Assembly: GCA_023142905.1 (NCBI GenBank)
Contig: JAGLIP010000004.1
Coordinates: forward strand, 1 to 18,149
Source of the DNA: Candidatus Aenigmatarchaeota archaeon
GTDB taxonomy: Archaea; EX4484-52; B79-G9
Length of the DNA: 18,149 nucleotides
Reading direction: 5' to 3'
How positions within the stretch are numbered: the first letter of the stretch is position 1; each line of letters begins with the position of its first letter. Under the pieces are notes generated by a model. The model had not been told where the DNA came from. It saw only the letters and a list, made by a program, of their open reading frames with translations, and did no database searches. Shown piece after piece: positions 8,256 through 14,255 of this stretch. A program made the position numbers and the translations under genes.

Positions 8256-9167
8256 ATGAAAAATATAGTTGGCTTGTTTTTGATAGTATCTATGTATCTT
8301 ACAGTTGTTTTTGTTCTTGATTCTCCAAATGTGCTGGCTGATGGGGATAATGATGATTTGGATGCAAATGTGACGGTTGGGACATCATCGCCTTCTGTGG
8401 GCGCAATATCCTGTGTTGGCGGGGCAACGCTTACGCTGAATGCTGAGACAACAAAACTTTTGAACTGTTCTGCTACAATTACGGATGCGAATGGGTATCA
8501 GGATATACTTTCAGTTCGCGGGACATTCCATAACTCTACGGCAGAAAGTGATGGAGGGGATACAAGGGATAATTACAAGAATGCTACCTGTAGATTTACG
8601 GCTGACGACACACTCACGAGGGATGTTGAATGCACATTTACGGTATGGTACCATGCAAATCCTGCTGATTGGACTATATATTTTAATGCAACAGATGATG
8701 GCGGGCTTACGGGAAATAATACCGAAACAATTACTGTGGATGCACTTGTCGCCTTGAATGTTACTGAAACAGCTATTGATTTTGAGACAGTTGCTCTTGG
8801 AGAAACTTCTAATGAAATCACCACCGCGATAAAAAATACAGGTAATGTTGTTATTGATCTTAATATTAATGAAACACTTTACGGTGGATATATGAATTGT
8901 ACTGATGTGGATTCTGATGATATACAGACAGACGCGGCAGGAACCGGCATAAGATATAATACAACGACAAGTTTTGCGTTTTCAGACACTCCATGGAATC
9001 TGACAGCAAGTAATCCTTTGGTGAATGTAAGCTGGGCTGAAGCGGATGGGTCGGGCACTCCAACAGCTCCAACGAATGACCTGTACTGGCTTTTGAAGCT
9101 GCCTTCTTCCGGCCTTAAAGGGGATTGTTCTACGATAGTTAGGATATCGGCAGCGCAGGATGTATAG
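8256..9167 (+). CDS. Secreted beta-rich surface protein (third pair)
   Basis: 303 residues. ATG 8256 is chosen because GGGGAG (8245-8250) sits five bases upstream and the signal peptide KNIVGLFLIVSMYLTVVFVL begins right there; GTG 8214 would add 14 residues before it. After ALADG-like cleavage the protein has an Ig-like domain (~35-155, with CSATITDANGYQDILSVRG and WYHANPADWTIYFNATDDGG). A second, CARDB-like domain follows (~160-303, with TAIKNTGNVVIDLNIN). The last strands read YWLLKLPSSGLKGDCSTIVRI, the same P-x-G-x-x-G-x-x-x-x-x-I end pattern as in the proteins at 1-876 and 2307-3008. Sequons are frequent. There is no C-terminal anchor. The anchored protein that should pair with it lies 589 bases further on, beyond a hairpin element. 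Specific function unknown. Confidence 0.85.
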   Translation: MKNIVGLFLIVSMYLTVVFVLDSPNVLADGDNDDLDANVTVGTSSPSVGAISCVGGATLTLNAETTKLLNCSATITDANGYQDILSVRGTFHNSTAESDGGDTRDNYKNATCRFTADDTLTRDVECTFTVWYHANPADWTIYFNATDDGGLTGNNTETITVDALVALNVTETAIDFETVALGETSNEITTAIKNTGNVVIDLNINETLYGGYMNCTDVDSDDIQTDAAGTGIRYNTTTSFAFSDTPWNLTASNPLVNVSWAEADGSGTPTAPTNDLYWLLKLPSSGLKGDCSTIVRISAAQDV

Positions 9168-9207
9168 GAAAAGATATAACTATTTGGACTGATGTCTTTT
9201 ATATTTA

Positions 9208-9262
9208 GATTAAGGTCTATTGGTTTTTGATGTAGTTAGTCCGTTTAATAGTGACCTTAATC
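9208..9262. repeat. 10-bp perfect inverted repeat
   Basis: GATTAAGGTC (9208-9217) and GACCTTAATC (9253-9262) are perfect reverse complements separated by 35 bases. It lies 40 bases after the stop of the secreted-protein gene, so it could be a 3'-end stem-loop of that mRNA or an end of the adjacent hairpin element. Confidence 0.6.
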
Positions 9263-9287
9263 AGATAATAACTGGCTGTTTTTATTT

Positions 9288-9304
9288 AATTTTAATAGTT
9301 GAAG
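9288..9304. repeat. 17-bp direct repeat, left copy
   Basis: AATTTTAATAGTTGAAG is repeated identically at 9553-9569, with a period of 265 bases. The two copies bracket the hairpin chain like boundaries of an inserted or excisable unit. Confidence 0.75.
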
Positions 9305-9331
9305 CTCTGCAGTAAACTGAGGAGGGAAACA

Positions 9332-9507
9332 TTCGAAGCCCGAAAAAATGCGAATCATTTTTTGGATTTTTGAAAATTCCTTCAGAATTTTCGAGACTAC
9401 CAAAATCACTTTGTGATTTTGAGTGACCTAGAAAAGCCAAAGCTTTTCTCGGGGTTTGAAACTTGAACAAGCCCCGTTTTTTTGGTTTAAGACCAAAAAG
9501 CTTCGAA
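9332..9507. repeat. Six-hairpin chain enclosed by an outer stem
   Basis: The outer stem is TTCGAAGC (9332-9339) with GCTTCGAA (9500-9507). Inside are six consecutive hairpins: 9343-9363 (8 bp, loop 5), 9372-9392 (8 bp, loop 5), 9401-9421 (9 bp, loop 3), 9430-9449 (8 bp, loop 4), 9450-9476 (9 bp with one G-T, loop 9) and 9479-9499 (8 bp, loop 5). The first four begin exactly 29 bases apart, and the first three are exactly 21 bases long with 8-base spacers. Arm sequences differ from one hairpin to the next although every arm is matched, so the structure rather than the sequence repeats. It could fold as a multi-branched RNA or single-stranded DNA. It is not a CRISPR, because the repeat units are not identical. 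Confidence 0.7.
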
Positions 9508-9552
9508 CGATGGTGAGATGATTTAAGGCGGGGCACGAACCAATGTTTTATG

Positions 9553-9569
9553 AATTTTAATAGTTGAAG
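9553..9569. repeat. 17-bp direct repeat, right copy
   Basis: This is identical to 9288-9304 and lies 46 bases beyond the outer stem of the hairpin chain. Confidence 0.75.
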
Positions 9570-9730
9570 TTCGGTGTTTCAATGCGGGGCTTTAGTATGT
9601 TTTAATGCAATTTGCAGTTCCTTTTTGAATATCTTGATGCGAAAGTGACTTTGCAGTCAAATCAACGCGGAGGATTTTGGTCACTAAAAGCTAATGCGTT
9701 AACACATGTTTTGGACAGTTGCCAGAATAA

Positions 9731-9739
9731 TTTAATATA
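9731..9739 (+). promoter_or_regulatory. TATA box of the third anchored-protein gene
   Basis: TTTAATATA lies about 20 bases before ATG 9757, which would give a leaderless or almost leaderless transcript. No Shine-Dalgarno sequence precedes the ATG. A separate promoter is expected, because the hairpin element separates this gene from its secreted partner. Confidence 0.5.
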
Positions 9740-9756
9740 GCTATACTTGTAAATAT

Positions 9757-11112
9757 ATGGGTATGGGACATTTGCTTTTTTTAGATTCACTTCGGGACAA
9801 ACTGCTTTGTTTTTTTGTGGCTTTTCTTTTCTTTTCTGTGTTTTTTTCGGGCGTTGTTTCTGCCGGCAGTTTTGCAGCGGGTCCTGGCAAGATATATTAT
9901 AACAATCTTCTTAAAAGCGGGTATGCTGAGACGGAAATATATTTAAATAACCCAGAAAGCATGCCTGTGGATGTTGAGATTTTTGCAAGTGGTGATGTTT
10001 CCGATTGGTTATTTTTTTATCCGCAGGCAATTCGTATGGATGCACAGGAAACAGTTTCTTCAGTTGCCATTATTAAACCACCCATATATGTACCGAACGG
10101 GCAATATAGCGGCGCGATAGAGATTATTTCAAGGCCTGTCCGCAGTGAAAATACTACGGCTCAATATGGCTTAAGTATTGAGACCGCCATAACGCTGTGG
10201 GTTTTTGCAGAAGTTGTAGACAACCAAATTGTCGGTTACTCGGTTAGTGATGTTTCTTTAAGTTCTGTTGAGAGAGGATATAATGTTCCATTGCTGCTTT
10301 CAGGTAAAAATATAGGCAATGTTGAAGTAGCTCCAAAAATCCACGCAGATATATATGATGAGAATATGAATTTGATTAACTCTGTGAATATTTTAGGCAC
10401 GAAGGTTATGCCGACGGCCAAAAACACAGAGACCGTTTATCTTCCGACAGAAACCCTGCCTTTAGGACAGTATTGGGTAAATGTTTCTGTTTCTGTTTCT
10501 GATGCAGTTGCATATACTAAATTATATACCTTTGATATTATGGAGTTTGGTGCACTTAGGCGCACAGGACTGTTAAAGCATGTTGTAGCAAGCAATGTGT
10601 GGGCAGAACCGGACGAGATAATTACAATATATGCTGTTTTTGAGAATACGGGGCAGTTGCCGTTAAAAGCGAAATTCAAGGCAGAAGTATTTTTTGAAGA
10701 TAAACTTATAGAAACTCTTGAAAGTGATGAGAGATCTGTTGCGGTCGGCGAGACGGTTAACCTAACAACTTATTACAATCCAAATATGCAAGGCAGGCAT
10801 TTTGTAGAGGGATATGTTTATTATTCCGGGAAGACTACATACAGGAAAGGAACAGTTATTAATGTGTTTTCGACTGGCAAGAAAAGTGCTTTTTTTGAAG
10901 GGCATACCTATTTTATATATACCACAATCCTTTTGTTGCTGTTGTTCTTTTTGAAACGGATTAGAGGTGCTTTTTCAAACCGTTCTGTTTCATATGAATC
11001 GGTAACCGGAAAGTATGAGGGCATTGAGAACACTATTGAGCGCCTTACAAGAAAAACTAAAAAACTGAAGCGGAAAATAGAGCACAAGAACAATTTGCGG
11101 AGATATGGCTAA
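9757..11112 (+). CDS. Membrane-anchored Ig-like surface protein with cytoplasmic coiled-coil tail (third pair)
   Basis: 451 residues from ATG 9757; ATG 9763 is possible. Residues ~14-36 are a signal peptide (DKLLCFFVAFLFFSVFF...VSA). The mature protein starts GSFAAGPGKIYY and has an Ig-like domain with VPNGQYSGAIEI, again similar in layout to DUF916-type domains. A CARDB-like domain (LLSGKNIGNVEVAPKIHAD) and another (VFENTGQLPLKAKFKAEV) follow. The membrane helix is ~384-399 (YFIYTTILLLLLFFL). The 52-residue tail holds a coiled coil (GKYEGIENTIERLTRKTKKL) that resembles the tail of the 886-2304 protein: both read K-Y-x-x-I-E-x-x-I, then a basic L-K-x-K-I. Its TAA overlaps the ATG of the next gene (TAATG), so the two products are translationally coupled. 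Confidence 0.88.
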   Translation: MGMGHLLFLDSLRDKLLCFFVAFLFFSVFFSGVVSAGSFAAGPGKIYYNNLLKSGYAETEIYLNNPESMPVDVEIFASGDVSDWLFFYPQAIRMDAQETVSSVAIIKPPIYVPNGQYSGAIEIISRPVRSENTTAQYGLSIETAITLWVFAEVVDNQIVGYSVSDVSLSSVERGYNVPLLLSGKNIGNVEVAPKIHADIYDENMNLINSVNILGTKVMPTAKNTETVYLPTETLPLGQYWVNVSVSVSDAVAYTKLYTFDIMEFGALRRTGLLKHVVASNVWAEPDEIITIYAVFENTGQLPLKAKFKAEVFFEDKLIETLESDERSVAVGETVNLTTYYNPNMQGRHFVEGYVYYSGKTTYRKGTVINVFSTGKKSAFFEGHTYFIYTTILLLLLFFLKRIRGAFSNRSVSYESVTGKYEGIENTIERLTRKTKKLKRKIEHKNNLRRYG

Positions 11113-11753
11113 TGGGATTTTTTGGTTTTCGAAGTGACCGGGAGGAGTTAGAAAGGCTAAAAAAACGAGGGGATTACCTTGAGAGCAAGGTAAAGCTTCT
11201 TACAGAGCTTTTGTCTGACATAGATTCTGAAATTGATGTTTTACAGTTTGACCAACCCAAACAAAAAGTGCCGTCGGATGTAAATCAAGCGGATACTGAG
11301 TTAGAAACAGGCAAACGAAAATCGCTTTCACACGAAAAAATTGTAGTTGACATGCGCGGCGGAATAGATGAAAAGAAAATGCTGAGTGGTGGGTGGTGGC
11401 CGCCAGAAAACAATTTTCGGTGGACTGGCCGCGACAGCACGCCGGCTGAAATAACATTTGATGTCTCGCCAAAGGCAGCATACAAGCTTTATGTGAGTTT
11501 TTTTGTCCCGCGCATGATTGCAAAAAAACCAATCAGTGTTCTTGCTTATGGCAAGAAGATTTTTGAATTCACACCAACAAAAGAATCAACTGTTGAAAAA
11601 ACAATACAAATTCCTAATAGCCTTACGGATCGCGGGATTCTTAAATTATCTATTACTTCTTCATTTTGGTGCCCCGGTAAAATTGACAAGAGCCTGAAAG
11701 ACGGGCGAATACTTTCTTTAGCATTTAAGCATATAGAACTTGAACGCATATAG
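11112..11753 (+). CDS. Cytosolic coiled-coil plus carbohydrate-type beta-sandwich protein
   Basis: 213 residues, no signal peptide or membrane segment. Residues ~8-46 form a predicted coiled coil (REELERLKKRGDYLESKVKL), followed by a polar linker. The C-terminal ~140 residues are a beta-sandwich with GGWWPPENNFRWTGRDST at ~93-110 and a final DGRILSLAFKHIEL. From memory, this G-W/F-[YW]-P-P-E...R-W-T-G...D-x-R-x-L pattern occurs as a C-terminal beta-sandwich in many bacterial glycosyltransferase-associated proteins; that link is recall, not a search. The gene overlaps the anchored-protein gene by one base. Its coiled coil may dock on that protein's cytoplasmic coiled-coil tail, which is inference. 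Enzymatic activity is unlikely, as no catalytic domain is visible. Confidence 0.82.
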   Translation: MGFFGFRSDREELERLKKRGDYLESKVKLLTELLSDIDSEIDVLQFDQPKQKVPSDVNQADTELETGKRKSLSHEKIVVDMRGGIDEKKMLSGGWWPPENNFRWTGRDSTPAEITFDVSPKAAYKLYVSFFVPRMIAKKPISVLAYGKKIFEFTPTKESTVEKTIQIPNSLTDRGILKLSITSSFWCPGKIDKSLKDGRILSLAFKHIELERI

Positions 11754-11798
11754 AATGCAGAATTGGCTTTTAAAACAATTAATGCTCAATTGAGACTT

Positions 11799-12185
11799 AT
11801 GAAATTCGAGGCGGCATCCGATATACAGGAAAAAGTAACTCACATACTGGATGTTCTTTCCGGAAGCTCATTTCTTCACATACGGGCATCAAATTTAATA
11901 TGCATGAGGTCGTATGATTCAAAGGCACGGGCATATGCAAGAATATGGTCCCTGCCCCGAATTTGGCAGGCAGGGCTTGGTGTTGAGCCGCATTATATCA
12001 TAGAGGTCTTATCCCAATTTTTTGACAAGCAGTCAGATGAAGACCAAATACGGACGCTGATACATGAGCTTATGCATATACCTAAAACTTTTTCAGGGGC
12101 TCTTGTCCCCCACAAATGTTTCAACAAAAAGATTGATAGAAAAACAGTAGAGCTGATTTTTAAGGAATACAAGAGAAATATATAA
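11799..12185 (+). CDS. Putative HELMH zinc metallopeptidase (archaeal/phage-type)
   Basis: 128 residues from ATG 11799. A TTG at 11763 would add 12 residues but lacks a ribosome site, and the family start I remember resembles MKFEAASDIQ. The signature is RAYARIWSLPRIWQAGLGVEP (~45-64) and the zinc motif HELMH (89-93) followed by IPKTFSGALVPH. Glu90 would be catalytic, His89 and His93 zinc ligands, and His105 possibly the third ligand. I recognise this as the small 'putative metallopeptidase' family of archaea and some phages; substrates are unknown. It is cytosolic, with no signal peptide. It follows the coiled-coil gene by 45 bases. Its 3' end overlaps the TATA box of the trkA operon. Confidence 0.82.
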   Translation: MKFEAASDIQEKVTHILDVLSGSSFLHIRASNLICMRSYDSKARAYARIWSLPRIWQAGLGVEPHYIIEVLSQFFDKQSDEDQIRTLIHELMHIPKTFSGALVPHKCFNKKIDRKTVELIFKEYKRNI

Positions 12186-12186
12186 A
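12178..12186 (+). promoter_or_regulatory. TATA box of the trkA-trkH-deoA-gpmI operon
   Basis: ATATATAAA overlaps the stop codon of the metallopeptidase gene. The start site would be near 12208, leaving a short leader with GGGTG before ATG 12222. Confidence 0.6.
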
Positions 12187-12221
12187 CAACTACGGACTAA
12201 TAATTTATCGGGTGTGTATAG

Positions 12222-12875
12222 ATGAAAATAATTGTTGTTGGCGGCGGAAATGTAGGAAGGAATCTGTCTTTTGTTCTTTCAAAAGAAAAAAATAAAGTAG
12301 TTCTTGTGGAAAAAGATGATGATCTTGCAAAGGCGCTTGCGTTAAATACGGATGCTCTTGTGATTAGGGGCGATGCAACAGACATTACAATTTTAGAGGA
12401 TGCAGACATTGGAAAAACAGAGGCGATTGTTGCAGCAACACAGGATGATAAGACCAATCTTATGATTTGTGAAATTGCAAAAAGCAGGAATGTAAAAAAA
12501 ATTGTTGCGCGAATAAATATTCCGGGCAATGAAGAACTTTTTGTAAAGCTTGGAATTTCCTTGATTGTGCCTGTAACAGAGCTTGCTGTAACTTCAATAA
12601 AAAACGCGCTTGTATCAACAGGCGAGCGGGTTTTGGCGGAAATATCTGACGGCAAGGCGCAGGTAATAGAGGTGGTTGTAACTGAGAAAAGCACACTTGT
12701 GGGGGCATATGCACGAAAAGTTCGGGGCGGAGTTATCGGTGCTGTTTACAGGAACGGGGCGGTTATTGTCTGTGATATGAACACAAAAATAGAGGCGGGC
12801 GATGTCATAACAATAATTGCAAAAACAGAGGATATTCCCCGAATAATAAAAGCAGCCAAAGGGGAGAATTCTTGA
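12222..12875 (+). CDS. trkA: TrkA K+ transport regulatory subunit (RCK domain)
   Basis: 217 residues, the usual length for a one-unit archaeal TrkA. Residues 1-~135 are the Rossmann TrkA-N/RCK domain with the nucleotide-binding loop GGGNVG (7-12), the acidic residue ending strand 2 (VLVEKD, Glu30) and RGDATD (49-54). Residues ~137-217 are TrkA-C. The protein is a cytosolic ring-forming subunit that gates the TrkH channel in response to bound nucleotide. It is the first gene of a tight four-gene run; its TGA overlaps the TTG start of trkH. The ATG is supported by GGGTG upstream. Family assignment is firm. Confidence 0.95.
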   Translation: MKIIVVGGGNVGRNLSFVLSKEKNKVVLVEKDDDLAKALALNTDALVIRGDATDITILEDADIGKTEAIVAATQDDKTNLMICEIAKSRNVKKIVARINIPGNEELFVKLGISLIVPVTELAVTSIKNALVSTGERVLAEISDGKAQVIEVVVTEKSTLVGAYARKVRGGVIGAVYRNGAVIVCDMNTKIEAGDVITIIAKTEDIPRIIKAAKGENS

Positions 12876-14251
12876 GAAATATTTTGGCATATTTAGGGCT
12901 TTTGCTTGAAGTATTTGCATTTTTTTTGATTCTGCCCATAATCGCTGCGGTGTATTTGAATGAGCCTGCGGAACCTTTTTTGATTGCAGCACTAATTTCT
13001 GTTATTTTGGGGCTTTATTTTGATAAAACCAATAAGCAGGAAGAGCTTCGCATAAATGAAGCATTGACACTTACGGCGTTATCGTTTCTTTTTGTATCAA
13101 TTATTGGCGCGATTCCTTATCTATATCATTTTGCGGATTTTGGCAGCCGAGCACTTATTGATTCTTTTTTTGAGTCAGTGTCTGGGTTTACAACAACAGG
13201 GCTTACTGTTTTTTCAAGTGTTGATACGCTGCCCAAAAGCCTTCTTTTATGGCGCGCAGAGACTCAATGGCTTGGAGGTATTGGGATAATTATAATTTTT
13301 CTTGCAATATTGTCTGAACTTAAGACTTCATCACAGCCTCTTTATCGCGCTCAAGGGTATGCGGCGCACATAGGGGTAACAATAAAAGATACGGCAAGAA
13401 GTATGATAAAAATTTACGGAGCCTATACGGTTGTAGGGATTTTGCTTCTCTATCTTTTTGGGCTTTCTTTTTTTGAGTCATTGTCGATTGCGTTTTCATC
13501 TATTTCTACAGGCGGGTTTGCAGTTACGGATTCTTTTTACACAAGCACAGCTGTTCTTGGCATAATTTCGGCGCTTATGATTTTGGGGGCGACTTCGTTT
13601 TTTGTGCATGACCGGATGTTTCGCGGAGACATAAAATATTTTTTTAGAACTGTTGAAACCCGTGCACTTATGTTTTTGATTTTAGCATTTTCTGTTATTG
13701 TATTGATTGGTTTTCCCCATCTTTCTAATATCTTTTTTGAAGTTGTGTCTGTTGCAACAACAACAGGATATTCTGCTCAGAATATGTCTAGTTTGCCTTT
13801 TGGATTTCTTGGTATTTTGATTATTCTTATGTTTTTAGGCGGGTCGTCCGCATCTACTGCCGGCGGAATAAAAATATCGAGAGTTTTGATTGCGTTTAAA
13901 TCAATTCCCTGGTTTTTAAGAAAAATGACAGCACCTAAAAGCGCCATAATACCGCTAAAAGTTGGGGGTGAGCCTATTGATGAAGACATTTTGACAACAA
14001 CAGTTGTGTTTATAATGGTATATGCTCTTGCTGTGTTTATTGCAAGTTTTGCTTTTATGTTTTTGGGTTTTGGAATTGTGGATTCTTTTTTCCATGTAAT
14101 ATCGGCTCTTGGAACTGTGGGCTTATCAACAATTGAAATATCAACAATTCCTGTAATCGGGAAAGTGATTCTTATTGCATGCATGTTTTTAGGAAGGCTT
14201 GAAATATTTCCGGTATTGATACTTTTGAAAAACATTGTAAAAAGGGAGTGA
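12872..14251 (+). CDS. trkH: TrkH/KtrB-type K+ transporter membrane subunit
   Basis: 459 residues, normal for the family. It starts at TTG 12872, overlapping the TGA of trkA (TTGA), with GGGGAG five bases upstream. The four pore-loop repeats are visible: SGFTTTG (filter ~107-110), SSISTGG (~212-215), SVATTTG (~296-299) and SALGTVG (~414-417). Also present are the conserved WRAETQWLGGIGII, GGSSASTAGGIK (intramembrane loop of the third repeat) and GRLEIFPVL. The protein forms the K+-conducting dimer in the membrane and works with TrkA. The fourth filter reads GTVG, a normal variation in the family. The gene ends four bases before deoA. Confidence 0.95.
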   Translation: MRNILAYLGLLLEVFAFFLILPIIAAVYLNEPAEPFLIAALISVILGLYFDKTNKQEELRINEALTLTALSFLFVSIIGAIPYLYHFADFGSRALIDSFFESVSGFTTTGLTVFSSVDTLPKSLLLWRAETQWLGGIGIIIIFLAILSELKTSSQPLYRAQGYAAHIGVTIKDTARSMIKIYGAYTVVGILLLYLFGLSFFESLSIAFSSISTGGFAVTDSFYTSTAVLGIISALMILGATSFFVHDRMFRGDIKYFFRTVETRALMFLILAFSVIVLIGFPHLSNIFFEVVSVATTTGYSAQNMSSLPFGFLGILIILMFLGGSSASTAGGIKISRVLIAFKSIPWFLRKMTAPKSAIIPLKVGGEPIDEDILTTTVVFIMVYALAVFIASFAFMFLGFGIVDSFFHVISALGTVGLSTIEISTIPVIGKVILIACMFLGRLEIFPVLILLKNIVKRE

Positions 14252-14255
14252 TTTT

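Larger units (their letters stand above)
9168..9756. other. 589-base intergenic region holding a hairpin element
   Basis: I see no convincing gene here. The region contains a 10-bp inverted repeat (9208-9262), two copies of a 17-bp direct repeat (9288-9304 and 9553-9569), a chain of six hairpins between them (9332-9507), a short hairpin TGACT-TTGC-AGTCA (9646-9659) and a TATA box for the next gene (9731-9739). The - strand is open for 84 codons at 9282-9536, but that reading runs straight through the palindromes. Confidence 0.7.

Noticed and set aside
9343-9449. CRISPR array, suggested by the 29-base period
   Set aside because: The units are self-complementary but not identical to each other, the spacers are only 8 bases, and no cas gene is near.
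9282-9536. 84-codon open frame on the - strand across the intergenic region
   Set aside because: It runs through all six hairpins, so its residues are dictated by palindromes. It has no ribosome site or recognisable domain and most likely reflects the element's composition.
9168-9756. tRNA or other known RNA gene in the intergenic region
   Set aside because: I could not find a cloverleaf with T-loop and anticodon features; the hairpin chain does not match a known RNA family that I can recall.
12197-12694. 165-codon open frame on the - strand
   Set aside because: It is antisense to trkA, which has all its family motifs.
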